Origin: Rhodanobacter sp.
GTDB lineage: Bacteria; Pseudomonadota; Gammaproteobacteria; Xanthomonadales; Rhodanobacteraceae
Assembly: GCA_004298015.1 (NCBI GenBank)
Contig: SCSE01000045.1
Coordinates: forward strand, 62,001-126,000
Direction: 5' to 3'
Length of the DNA: 64,000 nt
Below are positions 33,379 through 42,911 of this stretch, one piece after another (position 1 is the first letter of the stretch; every line of letters begins with the position of its first letter). The notes below the pieces were generated by a model. That model had not been told where the DNA came from and made no database searches. It worked only from the letters and a program-made list of their open reading frames with translations. The translations under genes were made by a program, and so were the position numbers.

Positions 33379-35043
33379 ATGACAGGGACGAATCCCACTG
33401 ATCGGCCACACCCGGCAGGTACTGGAGCGTCCGATGACGAACGACGCCAACTGATACTCACCGGTGAAATGCTGGTCCGAGCCGGGCAACTGAGCCAAGC
33501 CGAGGAAGTGTTGCGTCAGGCGCTGATGCGCAGGCCGGACGACGCTACTGCCACGACCCACTTGGCACGTATTATGCTAAGGCTTGGCCGTACCGATGAC
33601 GCCTTGCGCCTGCTGAACGATTTCCTGCAGTCGACAAAGTTGCCCATACCGCCCGAGCTCCAGCTGCTGCGTGCCCAGGTACTGCTGGATCTTCGTGCCT
33701 GGCCAGAGGCAATCACGGCGTTCCGTAACGCCATCGAAGCCGCACCCGACAACGGCAGTGCCGAGCTCGGCCTTGCCATCGCTTTGGGCGAGTCTGGTCA
33801 GGCCGAGGCTTCGACAACCGCCGCGCGCCATGCGATTGCCAAGGGAGCGGACAGTCCCGGGACACGCTATGTGCTCGGTCGTGCACTGCTGGCCGCCAAT
33901 CGTCCTGATCAGGCCGAGGACCAGCTACGTCAGGCACTGACGCTGCAGCCGCATCACGTGGCCGCGCATTCCAGCCTCGCCGAACTGATCTGGATGCGCA
34001 GTGGCGACATCGAAGCGGCCACGGAACGGCTCGACAGCGCTTTGCACGCTGAACCGAACCTGTTCGAGTTGCGCATCATGAAGGCCAAACTGCTGGAATC
34101 CGCCGGCGATCGCCCGGGTGCACTCGCCATGCTGGAGGCTGGACTGGCTAGATCTGCCGGTGCCCTTGCCCTGCGTATCGCTGCTGCGCAAACGGCGACC
34201 CATATCGACCCAGCACGCGCGTTGAATCACGCGCAACATGCGCTGCAGCTCGGCCCCGGAAATGCCTCGACCGTCGGCGCCTACGCCGATACCTTGCTGG
34301 CCATGGGCCGCACGCAGGAACTGGTTGCGATCGCCAACCGCCTGTACGAATTCAATCCAAACGACAACCATGCCATTGCCTTGCTGCTGTGTGCCTGGCG
34401 CATGCTGGATGACCCTCGCCATCACAACCTCAGCGACTACTCCCGCGTTGTCCAGACATCACTCATCGACGCGCCAGTCAGCTGGCCGGATCTGCCCAGC
34501 TATCTCGGCGATCTGGCTCGCGGCCTGCGCGAGCTGCATTCCCTGCGTGAGCACCCGATCGATCAGACCTTGCGGTTCGGCACCCAGGTTGAGCTTCATC
34601 CTGAGCACTCGACGGACCCGGCAATCCGGGCCTTTCCCCAAGCGATCGACGGCCCGATCCGTCGCTACCTGATGAAGTTGGGCAAAGGCATGGACCTGCT
34701 GCGTCGACGCCAGACTGGCGCCTACAGGCTCAACGGGATCTGGTCGGTACGGTTGCGCCCACATGGTCATCACCTCAATCATTTCCATGGCAAGGGCTGG
34801 ATCTCGTCCGCGTGCTACATCGAGATGCCCGCAACAATGGGTGAGGCATCCGGCCAAGGCTGGTTGAAGTTCGGCGAACCAGCGATTCCGACCTCGCCGG
34901 CCCTGGCAGCGGAATATTTCGTGCGACCCGAGCCTGGGCTGCTGGCGCTGTTTCCTTCGTGGATGTGGCATGGCACAGTTCCATTTCACGGCTCCCCCGA
35001 GGATCGTCGCCTGACGATGGCGTTCGACCTTCTCCCGGCCTGA
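33379..35043 (+). CDS. TPR protein with C-terminal 2OG-Fe(II) oxygenase-like domain
   Basis: A 554-residue protein. Residues about 20-330 are tandem TPR-like helical repeats (for example AGQLSQAEEVLRQALMRRPD, ANRPDQAEDQLRQALTLQPH and RALNHAQHALQLGPGN). Residues about 430-554 resemble the 2OG-Fe(II) oxygenase family fused to TPRs (Pfam 2OG-FeII_Oxy_5). Candidate iron ligands are in HLNHFHGKGWISSACYIE and SWMWHGTVPFHGSPEDRRLT. Such proteins may hydroxylate proteins or peptides; the substrate is unknown. It stands alone between a terminator and a 600-bp gap. Confidence 0.82.
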   Translation: MTGTNPTDRPHPAGTGASDDERRQLILTGEMLVRAGQLSQAEEVLRQALMRRPDDATATTHLARIMLRLGRTDDALRLLNDFLQSTKLPIPPELQLLRAQVLLDLRAWPEAITAFRNAIEAAPDNGSAELGLAIALGESGQAEASTTAARHAIAKGADSPGTRYVLGRALLAANRPDQAEDQLRQALTLQPHHVAAHSSLAELIWMRSGDIEAATERLDSALHAEPNLFELRIMKAKLLESAGDRPGALAMLEAGLARSAGALALRIAAAQTATHIDPARALNHAQHALQLGPGNASTVGAYADTLLAMGRTQELVAIANRLYEFNPNDNHAIALLLCAWRMLDDPRHHNLSDYSRVVQTSLIDAPVSWPDLPSYLGDLARGLRELHSLREHPIDQTLRFGTQVELHPEHSTDPAIRAFPQAIDGPIRRYLMKLGKGMDLLRRRQTGAYRLNGIWSVRLRPHGHHLNHFHGKGWISSACYIEMPATMGEASGQGWLKFGEPAIPTSPALAAEYFVRPEPGLLALFPSWMWHGTVPFHGSPEDRRLTMAFDLLPA

Positions 35044-35650
35044 TCGGCACCCGGCGCACGGCCCCTGCGAGTTCCGATTCAACGGATAAACTCCAGGGAC
35101 CCGTCAATGGTTCTCGATGAAATACGCCTCACCCGATTCGTCGCCAGGGGGTATCCGGGATCCTCTTCGGCGATCCACTTGAGCAGACTCACCACCCGGT
35201 AGGGATAGAGTGCTGGTGGCATCGACGCATGGCCTAAACGGGAATGAACCCTGGCTGTTGTGCATGGCGCACAGCGCAAGACTGCTGCCACCCGCATGCA
35301 CAATTACAGCACTTACCCTGCGGCGCAGCTGTCATATTCTGCTTGCTGAAATCGGTATGAACGAACAAGGCCGGCACATCCCGGTGAGTCGCCATGAAAT
35401 GCACATGGAAGGATGGAATGACCAGGCCGTTTCGCAGACACCGGTCACTGCGTCCCTGCACCTCATCAGGGTTTCGTTCATTGCTATCCACGACCGGGAT
35501 AAATTTCGGCTGCCAATGACATGGGCGGAAACTGCACTGCAGCGACTCTGGGTTCGAGCCGTGGAGACGTCGTCGATTGAGGCGAAAAGCCGCATGCTCT
35601 CCCGCGCCACGTTTAGCATGCCTGCCTTCCCGCAGATTCTTGAACGGTCA
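35044..35650. other. 607-bp gap without a convincing gene
   Basis: Several short frames exist on both strands but none has recognisable similarity or a clear ribosome site. The best is a 47-codon minus-strand frame ending at 35079 (MPPALYPYRVVSLLKWIAEE at its start), which could be a small gene or a remnant. Two adjoining minus-strand frames at 35.33-35.67 kb could be a decayed gene. I cannot support either. Confidence 0.4.
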
Positions 35651-36313
35651 TCAATAGTCACGCACATCCAGCATCACGAAGCAACGTGCGCTGTAGTCGT
35701 TGTCAGCTGCAGGCCACGCCACCGAATCCAGCGCCAGCGTTCCAGCCGTCCACGGTTGGTTGTCGAGCAGCGCCTCACAGCGACAACCGCCATCATCGGT
35801 GGCATGGCGGTGCACCAGCCGCAACCAATGCAATTGCGGGCTCAGCCCCTCATGCTTGAGGGCCACCTCGATCGCCGCCACCGCTTGCGCCGGGATTTCA
35901 AGGGGCACGGTGGCGCTGCCACGGACCATGAACGGCCCGATGAACACATCCCAGGTGCGTACACCGATATCCCATGCGGCAATCTGCATCCGGCGATCAT
36001 CGGTGATGTACCAGCAGGCCGCGAGCAATACATGGAAAGCGCCCTGCTCGAACGTGGCCAGCGCATCGCGGCAACCGGCTTCACCACCGCCGACGCCGGC
36101 GAAACTCTCCTCGATACGCCGCTCTTCGCCCAGCACCACGTCGAGGTCCAGGCGCCCCGCCTCCCCCACGCTGCCCTCATGCCACTCGGCACGAATCGCC
36201 GGAAAGTCGCCATCGGTGAGCAGCCAGCCGTCTTCGTCGGCATCCAGTTCGACGCCGTGTCGTTCAAACAGGTGCAGCAGGTCATTCTGCAGCGTTGCGC
36301 TGTGCATGGTCAT
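35651..36313 (-). CDS. Conserved hypothetical protein (DUF6348-like)
   Basis: A 220-residue soluble protein without signal or membrane segments. The pattern of a short N-terminal helix, DGWLLTDGDFPAIRAEWHEG, RRIEESFAGVGGGEAGCRDA and ALATFEQGAFHVLLAACWYI resembles the uncharacterised DUF6348 family (from memory, uncertain). Function unknown. Its first ATG (36313) overlaps the stop of the upstream YgjP-like peptidase gene (ATGA), so the two are translationally coupled; Met3 is an alternative start. Confidence 0.75.
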   Translation of the reverse strand: MTMHSATLQNDLLHLFERHGVELDADEDGWLLTDGDFPAIRAEWHEGSVGEAGRLDLDVVLGEERRIEESFAGVGGGEAGCRDALATFEQGAFHVLLAACWYITDDRRMQIAAWDIGVRTWDVFIGPFMVRGSATVPLEIPAQAVAAIEVALKHEGLSPQLHWLRLVHRHATDDGGCRCEALLDNQPWTAGTLALDSVAWPAADNDYSARCFVMLDVRDY

Positions 36314-36828
36314 TCTCGAGGGTCGGTAGCGGGTGCGGCGGGCAACTCACGCCAGGTCAGGTAGACGCGCAGGTCGAACTCCCGCTGGTGATAGTCCGGC
36401 AGCATGTAACGGCATAGCTGGTAGAACGCCTTGTTGTGTTCGTATTCCTTCAGATGCGCCAGTTCGTGCACCACGATCATCTGCAGGAATTCCGGTGCCG
36501 CCGCCTTGAACAACACGGCGATGCGAATTTCCTTTTTTGCCTTGAGCTTGTTGCCCTGCACCCGTGAGATCGCCGTGTGCAGACCCAGCGCCCGCTGCAC
36601 GACGTCGAGCTTGCTGTCGTAAAGCACCTTGTCGATCGTCGGCGCCTGCTTCAGATACTGCTGCTTCAGCGCCACGGTGTAGGCATACAGCGCCTTGTCG
36701 CTCTGCACTGCGTGCTGCTCGGGATAGCGGCTTGCAAGATGTTCACCGAGGCGGTCCTGCGCGATCAGCTGGCGCACCTGGTCCTGCAGCGCCACCGGGT
36801 AAGCCTGCAGGTATTTCAGCGCCAGCAT
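36310..36828 (-). CDS. YgjP-like (DUF45) zinc metallopeptidase domain protein
   Basis: A 172-residue protein with the zinc site VVHELAHLKEYEHNKAFYQL (HExxH plus a downstream His) near residue 120, as in YgjP/M48-like minigluzincins. The N-terminal part (KYLQAYPVALQDQVRQLIAQ) is helical. ATG 36828 is chosen because the longer frame runs into the neighbouring membrane-protein gene. It is the middle gene of a three-gene unit with a small membrane protein upstream and a DUF6348-like protein downstream. Substrate unknown. Confidence 0.82.
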   Translation of the reverse strand: MLALKYLQAYPVALQDQVRQLIAQDRLGEHLASRYPEQHAVQSDKALYAYTVALKQQYLKQAPTIDKVLYDSKLDVVQRALGLHTAISRVQGNKLKAKKEIRIAVLFKAAAPEFLQMIVVHELAHLKEYEHNKAFYQLCRYMLPDYHQREFDLRVYLTWRELPAAPATDPRE

Positions 36829-36865
36829 GGAAAGCGCAGCCCGAGGCCATCGGCATCCGTTGCCA

Positions 36866-37192
36866 TCATGGTGGCCGCCGACCCCAGCAGGCCTGGCGCA
36901 GCCACAGAGCCAGCAGCAACACCACGGCGAATGCGCCGTAGCCAAACAGCGCGGGCATCACCTGCTGCCAGATCGCACCGCTGGCACGACCGAACCGACC
37001 CACTGCCGGCAGCGCGGCATGGTCGAAACCCAGCAATGCAGCCTGCACGGTAGCGCTCGCCGCCAGCAGCAGGGCGACGACATCGTACGCGCGGCGGCGT
37101 GGCGTGCGCGGCAAGCTTTGCGGATAGCGCCAGTAGGCCCAGCACAGCATCAGCAGCCAGGGTGCCAGCAACAGGATCGCCAGATAACGCAT
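36866..37192 (-). CDS. Small membrane protein of unknown function
   Basis: A 108-residue protein with three hydrophobic segments (residues about 3-20, 38-57 and 83-100) separated by a basic loop (PRTPRRRAYD) that should face the cytoplasm. I do not recognise the family. It starts at ATG 37192, or GTG 37195, after a GAGGG ribosome site. The start lies 31 bp downstream of trpS and the stop 38 bp before the peptidase gene, so all may be read as one unit. Confidence 0.65.
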   Translation of the reverse strand: MRYLAILLLAPWLLMLCWAYWRYPQSLPRTPRRRAYDVVALLLAASATVQAALLGFDHAALPAVGRFGRASGAIWQQVMPALFGYGAFAVVLLLALWLRQACWGRRPP

Positions 37193-37222
37193 CACTCAAC
37201 CGTCCCTCGACAGGTGCCGACA

Positions 37223-38605
37223 TCATTCCAGTGTGGCAAGTTGATCCAGTGCTTCCCGCAAGCGCAGCAGGGCCTGATCGCGGGATGACTGATCGGCGTA
37301 CTCCGGGGTACTCGCCACCGGCTGACCCTCGAGTTCGAGCATCAGGCCCAACGGCTGCACCTGCAACACCGCCGCCGAACCCAGGGTTTTCAGCTGTTTC
37401 TGCACGGTACCGGCGGCCTTCGGGTCGGCAAAGGCGCTCGACAGCAGCAACTCCTCGCCATCGGCCGCGAACAGCCGGAACCGGAAGTTGCCGTCGGCAT
37501 CGCGAAAACTGGCAAAGCGCGGCATTTTCCGCGATTTCGACGCATCCGCGGACCGACGAGATGACGCCCCGACCGCGCGGCTTGCCGCTGAACGCAGGCC
37601 CAGTACTTCACGCAGTTGGGCAAGCTTCGGGGTGGCGATCGCCCGCGCCTTGCGTGCACCCTGCTGCAGAATCTCCTCGATGCCGACAGGGTCGCCGATC
37701 AACGCCTCGTAGCGTTCGCGCAGCGGCGCCAGATCGGCTTCGATACGCTCGCACAGCACCTGCTTTGCGTCTCCCCAACCGATACCCTCCAGCAAGGCCT
37801 GGCGGAAAGCCGCCGTTTCGGTCGCGCTGGCAAACGCCCGGAAAATCGTGAACAGCGCGCTGTCGTCCGGGTCTTTCGGTTCGCCGGGCAGACGGGAATC
37901 GGTGACAATGCGCATGACCGCCTCGCGCAGCCCCTTTTCACCGCCGGCGAACAACGGAATGGTGTTGTCGTAGCTCTTGGACATCTTGCGCCCGTCGAGA
38001 CCGGGCAAGGTGGCCACCTGCTCCTCGATCAACGCCTCGGGCAGCACGAAAAACGCGCCGCCATGGAGGTGATTGAAGCGCTGGGCGAGGTCGCGCGCCA
38101 TCTCGATATGCTGGATCTGATCGCGCCCCACCGGCACCTGGTGCGCGTCAAAGGCGAGAATATCGGCCGCCATCAGTACCGGGTACATGTACAGGCCTGC
38201 GGTAATCGCTGCGTCGGGATCTTCACCTAGCCCGGTGTTGCGATCCACCGCCGCCTTGTACGCATGCGCGCGATTGAGCATGCCCTTGGCGGCGACGCAG
38301 GTGAGGAACCAGGTGAGCTCCGGAATTTCGGGAATATCCGACTGCCGGTAGAAGGTGACCTTCTGCGGATCGAGGCCTGCGGCCAGCCAGCTGGCGGCGA
38401 TTTCCAGTCGTGAACGCTCGATCCGCGCCGCATCCCCACTCTTGATCAGCGCGTGGTAGTCGGCCATGAAGAAAAATGCATCGACATCGGCGCGGCGGCT
38501 GGCTTCGATGGCCGGACGGATCGCACCGACGTAGTTGCCAAGATGCGGCGTGCCGGTGGTGGTGATGCCGGTCAGTACACGAGTCTGCATGGAGTCTGCT
38601 TGCAT
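37223..38605 (-). CDS. trpS: Tryptophanyl-tRNA synthetase with extra C-terminal domain
   Basis: Class I synthetase charging tRNA-Trp, 460 residues. The signature TPHLGNYVGAIRP (HIGH equivalent) is near residue 20 and GLDGRKMSKSYDNTI (KMSKS) near residue 200. After the synthetase core (about residue 345) comes a basic linker and a C-terminal region, MPRFASFRDADGNFRFRLFA with LSSAFADPKAAGTV, resembling a YegP/DUF1508 beta unit. This makes the protein about 100 residues longer than E. coli TrpS. Met6 (38590) is an equally likely start. It may be co-transcribed with the upstream arginase gene. Confidence 0.94.
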   Translation of the reverse strand: MQADSMQTRVLTGITTTGTPHLGNYVGAIRPAIEASRRADVDAFFFMADYHALIKSGDAARIERSRLEIAASWLAAGLDPQKVTFYRQSDIPEIPELTWFLTCVAAKGMLNRAHAYKAAVDRNTGLGEDPDAAITAGLYMYPVLMAADILAFDAHQVPVGRDQIQHIEMARDLAQRFNHLHGGAFFVLPEALIEEQVATLPGLDGRKMSKSYDNTIPLFAGGEKGLREAVMRIVTDSRLPGEPKDPDDSALFTIFRAFASATETAAFRQALLEGIGWGDAKQVLCERIEADLAPLRERYEALIGDPVGIEEILQQGARKARAIATPKLAQLREVLGLRSAASRAVGASSRRSADASKSRKMPRFASFRDADGNFRFRLFAADGEELLLSSAFADPKAAGTVQKQLKTLGSAAVLQVQPLGLMLELEGQPVASTPEYADQSSRDQALLRLREALDQLATLE

Positions 38606-38620
38606 GGATTCAGCCGGCGA

Positions 38621-39535
38621 TCAGCGGATCAACGTGGACTTGCCGAACAACGATTCGACCAGGTCCACCGCCAGTTTGGCGGTGGCATTGCGTTTGTCGT
38701 AGGCCGGATTCAGCTCGACGATGTCCAGCGAGGCCATGCGCCCGGTATCGGCGATCATCTCCATGCACAATTGCGCCTCGCGATAGGTCGGGCCACCGCG
38801 CACCGTGGTGCCGACACCCGGCGCGATACTCGGATCGAGAAAATCCACGTCGAAACTCACGTGCAGGTGGGTGTTTTCGTCGATGTCGGCCAGCGCCTGC
38901 TCCATCACCCGCTTCATGCCTTCCTCATCGATGCGGCGCATGTCGTAGATGCCGACGTTCGCTTCGCGCACCAACTCCTTCTCGCCATAATCGACCGAGC
39001 GGATACCGACCTGGCGGAAGACATCCGGCGTGGTCGCCGGCGCGCTGCCACCCAGTTCGGTCAGTACCGACGGACCGTAACCGCACAGGCACGCCACCGG
39101 CATCCCATGCACATTGCCCGAAGGCGTCGCCCGGGCGGTGTTGAAATCGGAGTGCGCATCCAGCCACAGCACCCGCAGCTGCTTGCCGCTGTCGCGGCAA
39201 TGCCCGGCGATGGCGGTGATCGAGCCGATCGCCAGGCAGTGATCGCCACCGAGCATGATCGGCAGATGGCCCGACTTCAGCTCGTCGCTGACCGCCGCGC
39301 GGACCGCCTGGTTCCAGGCCACCACCTCGTCCAGATGACGATAGCCGTCGGTCGGCGGCTGCCAGGGGTTGAGCGGCCCGTGCAGATTGCCGCGATCGAT
39401 CACCTGCAACCCGCGACGCTCCAGCCGTGAGGCCAGGTTGGCCACCCGCAGCGCTTCGGGCCCCATCGAGGCCCCGCGGTGTCCGGCACCGATATCGGTC
39501 GGTACGCCGATCAGTGAAATGGTCTGCTTGCTCAT
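38621..39535 (-). CDS. rocF: Arginase
   Basis: A 304-residue ureohydrolase converting arginine to ornithine and urea. The manganese motifs are complete: MLGGDHCLAIGS, LWLDAHSDFNT and HVSFDVDFLDPSIAPGVGT, with the substrate loop GNVHGMPVACL between them. ATG 39535 is preceded by an AGGA ribosome site; the frame upstream is not conserved. It is 15 bp before trpS on the same strand. The arginase identity (rather than agmatinase) rests on SGNVHGMP and the overall layout. Confidence 0.93.
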   Translation of the reverse strand: MSKQTISLIGVPTDIGAGHRGASMGPEALRVANLASRLERRGLQVIDRGNLHGPLNPWQPPTDGYRHLDEVVAWNQAVRAAVSDELKSGHLPIMLGGDHCLAIGSITAIAGHCRDSGKQLRVLWLDAHSDFNTARATPSGNVHGMPVACLCGYGPSVLTELGGSAPATTPDVFRQVGIRSVDYGEKELVREANVGIYDMRRIDEEGMKRVMEQALADIDENTHLHVSFDVDFLDPSIAPGVGTTVRGGPTYREAQLCMEMIADTGRMASLDIVELNPAYDKRNATAKLAVDLVESLFGKSTLIR

Positions 39536-39783
39536 GATGTCCTGCCTGCGTGGTGGGTACGCCGTCGCGGGCCAGAAGCTGCCGCCATCGACGTCGATCA
39601 ACGTGGTTCAACGGCGAAACCGGCGGGTTCCGGCGGCGACCGTGCCGTGGCACGCGAGGCCCGATCGGGATCACCCTCTGCGCGCCGTGAAACCATCCAA
39701 GTCTAGTGTGGTGTTGCGCGCTTGGCGACCCATTCAGAGCGTCGCGCAAGCGTCGGGGCGAAGCGCTGCTCGCGGCCAGGGGG

Positions 39784-42720
39784 TCATTCCTGGCCGGGTG
39801 CGCAAGCCATCCAGTGCCCGATCGGGGCCGGACGGCCCAACAGGTAGCCCTGACCCAGCTCGCAGCCCATGTTGCTCAGGATCGCCTTCTGCTCCTCGAG
39901 TTCGATGCCTTCGGCGATCACATGAATATCCAGCGCGCGCGCCAACGCCAGGATCGCCTCGACCACGGTATTGCTGTTGCTCTTGTGGGCGCAGTCGAGT
40001 GCCTGCACGAAGGCCCGGTCGATCTTCAGCAAACGCAAGGGCAGCGAGTGCAGGTAGCTCAGCGACGAATAGCCGGTGCCGAAATCATCCAGTGCCGCGC
40101 CGACTCCAGCCTGCCGCAGTCGCTCAAGCAGGTCGCGAACCCGTTCCGGATCTTCCAGCAGCGTCCCTTCGGTTACCTCGACGATCAAGCGCGATGCCGC
40201 CAGCCCCGTGCGCTTCAGCAACTGCAACAAGGTCAGGTCAAAGTCGTCATGGCCCAGATGCAGCGCCGACACATTGATGGTGAGAAACAGCGTCTGGTCA
40301 GGCAATCGGGAAAACTCGGCACAGCCGATCTGGAATATCAGCCAGTCGATTGCCTCGATCTGCCCACTGTCATGCGCGATCTTGAGAAAATCGTCGGGCA
40401 CCAGCAAGCCACGGCTGGGGTGATTCCATCGCAAAAGCAACTCGTAGCCGACCACCTTGTCGTCAGCAAACCGCTGTACGGGCTGGAAATGCGGTTCGAA
40501 CTCAGCGCGTTGCAAGGCGTGGCGAAGCTCGCCCTCCAGCGTCAACACGTCGACCATGTTCTTGGCCAGGGTCTCGTCGAACAATTCGAAGCGGCGCCGC
40601 CCCAATGCCTTGGCCCGATACAAGGCGATGTCCGCGTCGCGCAACACCTCATCGGCGCTGTGGTAGCGGGTGTCACCAATCGCGATGCCTATGCTGGCCG
40701 ACGGCTGCAACTCCTTGCCGGCCACCATCAGTACCTGACCGATCGCCTCCAGGACCCGTTGCGCCACGGGAACCACGCCAGAAGGAACCTCGATGTCCTC
40801 GAGCAGGATCGCGAACTCATCGCCAGACAATCGCGCGACCAGGTCCGGGTCGCGGACGCAGCGTTGCAGGCGGCGGGCGATTTCCTGAAGAAAGGCGTCG
40901 CCGGCGAGATGGCCAAGACTGTCGTTGACCACCTTGAAGCGGTCCACATCGATATACAGCAGCGCGCAACGCCGTTCCGGCTCACGTTGCAGCAGCGCCA
41001 GCACGCGATCCAGCCGGTCGCGCAGGGAGCCGCGATTGGGCAAGCCAGTCAACGGATCGTGCATGACCTGGTGTTTCAGTTGCAGTTGTGCCTGCTCGCG
41101 CTGGCGGATCTGCTGACTCAGCTCCCTGGTCCGTTCCTCGACCCGTTGCTCGAGCTGCACATTGGCCTGATAGAGCGACGCCGTGGTGCGACGGCGGTAG
41201 ATGCTGTTGGCGATTTGCAGCGCGGCAAACGACAGCAGCTCCTGGTCGGCAAGCCCGTAGACCACGTCCAGAGCGCTGCTTTGCACCACCACCAGGCCGA
41301 TCACCTGTCCGTCAAACTGCAACGGAACGCCCAGCCAGCACAGGGCCGGGCGGCCGACGTGGTTCGGCACCACCTCACCCTCGCGGCTCAAGGCCTCGAG
41401 ATCGGCAGCCGTCACCAACAAGGGTTGGGCGCGGCGCAGCACGTACTCGCTCACGCCGCGGCCCAGCGGCCGCGATGGCATGCTGCTGAGTTCGCCTTCC
41501 TTGTAGTAGGGAAAATCCAGGCGCAGGCCGTCGCTGGATAGCAACGCGATAAAAAAGTTCTGCGCATTCAGCAGCTCGCCGACCACGCCGTGAACCTGCT
41601 GGTAGAACTCACGCTCATCGATGTCTGCGGTAGCAAGCTGGGCTAGCCTGAACAGCGCCGCCTGCAACCGCTCCGCGCGCTGCCGCTCCATCACCTCTTG
41701 CTGCAAGCCGCGATTGGCCTCGGCCAACTCCCGGGTGCGCTGACGCACGCGTTGCTCCAGCTCATCCTTGCTCTGCTTGCGCTCCAACGCAGCGAGGATG
41801 TGGTTGGCGACAAACTCCAGCACCACGCGATCCTCGTCCGTGTAGACGATACCTTCGCGATAGCTCTGCACCACCAGCGCACCATATGCCTGACCGTCGC
41901 GCAACATCGGCACCCCGAGCCAGTCGACGGCATCCGGTCCCATCGGCACCAGCGGGCCGGGCACCTGCTCGCGCAGCTGACGCATATTGCCCATCAGCGG
42001 CTTGCCTGCGGTCAGGAGATACCAGGTCAGTGAGCGGGCCCTTCGTTCCAGCAGCTCATCCTTGCCAATCTCCGGACCCTGCTGGTCCTGGACATCGACG
42101 TAATACAGGAATCGCATGGTGCCTCGTTCAGGCTCGTACCGGACGAGGACGAGATTCTCGGCATACATCAGGGTAGCGACCACATCCTGGATGCCGCGCA
42201 ACAGCTCGGGCATGTCCTGATCCGAGCTGGCCAGGTCGGAAATCGCGAACAGCGCACGCTGCAGATTTTCCGAACGCTCCAGTTGCTGGTGCGAATTGCG
42301 CAGATCCGCCAACTCCAGAGCACGCGACAGGACTCGACCGGCCAGCGCCAGATAGCCCTCCATGCGCTCCCGCAGTGAGGCATGCGACTGCACCATCGCG
42401 AATCGAAGCCACAGCACCGCGCGCTCTCCCGGCAGCAGACGCCATGCCGCGCAGCGGCCGGACGCATCGAGATGCAGGCCATCGACCGTCAGGGCGCGAC
42501 CAGACAGCACGGCGTCCGCGGGCATACCTTCAACAGCCATTTCGTCGCCGCTGTCCCATTGCAGCCGAGCGGCGTCGCAGTCAGGCAACGCTTCCGCCCA
42601 TGCCTCGATCGCGGAACAGACGTCCAGCGGTGTACCGGCCTCGATCAATCGACGCACGCCATCCCGCCGCGCCTGTTCCGGCCCGGCGATTGCCGGGCCA
42701 ATGTCGGATGGCGAGCTCAT
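39784..42720 (-). CDS. GAF-GAF-GGDEF-EAL cyclic-di-GMP protein
   Basis: A 978-residue cytoplasmic signalling protein. An N-terminal region is followed by two GAF-like domains, each followed by a coiled coil (DELEQRVRQRTRELAEANRG, NVQLEQRVEERTRELSQQIR). A diguanylate cyclase domain follows (FKVVNDSLGHLAGDAFLQEI, active loop RLSGDEFAIL, SGDEF instead of GGDEF). The C-terminal phosphodiesterase domain has ELL in place of EAL (VVGYELLLRWNHP), with LIVEVTEGTLLED, DDFGTGYSSLSYL, KIDRAFV and AEGIELEEQ intact. Phosphodiesterase activity is therefore plausible, and cyclase activity possible because SGDEF is tolerated. No membrane segment is seen. Confidence 0.9.
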   Translation of the reverse strand: MSSPSDIGPAIAGPEQARRDGVRRLIEAGTPLDVCSAIEAWAEALPDCDAARLQWDSGDEMAVEGMPADAVLSGRALTVDGLHLDASGRCAAWRLLPGERAVLWLRFAMVQSHASLRERMEGYLALAGRVLSRALELADLRNSHQQLERSENLQRALFAISDLASSDQDMPELLRGIQDVVATLMYAENLVLVRYEPERGTMRFLYYVDVQDQQGPEIGKDELLERRARSLTWYLLTAGKPLMGNMRQLREQVPGPLVPMGPDAVDWLGVPMLRDGQAYGALVVQSYREGIVYTDEDRVVLEFVANHILAALERKQSKDELEQRVRQRTRELAEANRGLQQEVMERQRAERLQAALFRLAQLATADIDEREFYQQVHGVVGELLNAQNFFIALLSSDGLRLDFPYYKEGELSSMPSRPLGRGVSEYVLRRAQPLLVTAADLEALSREGEVVPNHVGRPALCWLGVPLQFDGQVIGLVVVQSSALDVVYGLADQELLSFAALQIANSIYRRRTTASLYQANVQLEQRVEERTRELSQQIRQREQAQLQLKHQVMHDPLTGLPNRGSLRDRLDRVLALLQREPERRCALLYIDVDRFKVVNDSLGHLAGDAFLQEIARRLQRCVRDPDLVARLSGDEFAILLEDIEVPSGVVPVAQRVLEAIGQVLMVAGKELQPSASIGIAIGDTRYHSADEVLRDADIALYRAKALGRRRFELFDETLAKNMVDVLTLEGELRHALQRAEFEPHFQPVQRFADDKVVGYELLLRWNHPSRGLLVPDDFLKIAHDSGQIEAIDWLIFQIGCAEFSRLPDQTLFLTINVSALHLGHDDFDLTLLQLLKRTGLAASRLIVEVTEGTLLEDPERVRDLLERLRQAGVGAALDDFGTGYSSLSYLHSLPLRLLKIDRAFVQALDCAHKSNSNTVVEAILALARALDIHVIAEGIELEEQKAILSNMGCELGQGYLLGRPAPIGHWMACAPGQE

Positions 42721-42911
42721 CCGATGTCGTTCGCTTGATGCATACAAAACCATCCCCCCGAACCTTCATTCAATAGCACAGTCTGGCCGGTTGCAAATCC
42801 ACCGAGCCGGCAGACCAGCGGCGACGCCCCCGGCTCCGCCGGGCGTGGTCCCGCACCCACTGACCGTGGTCGCCGATGCCGTACCATACACGGCTGACTA
42901 CAGGTCATCCC

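Noticed and set aside
35332-35667. Minus-strand frame of 111 codons in the 35.0-35.65 kb gap
   Set aside because: Composition is unlike neighbouring genes, there is no ribosome site, and it competes with overlapping frames. Insufficient for a gene call.
39784-42720. Reading the SGDEF and ELL motifs as proof of an inactive c-di-GMP protein
   Set aside because: SGDEF and ELL are tolerated variants in active enzymes, and all other catalytic blocks are intact, so inactivity is not claimed.
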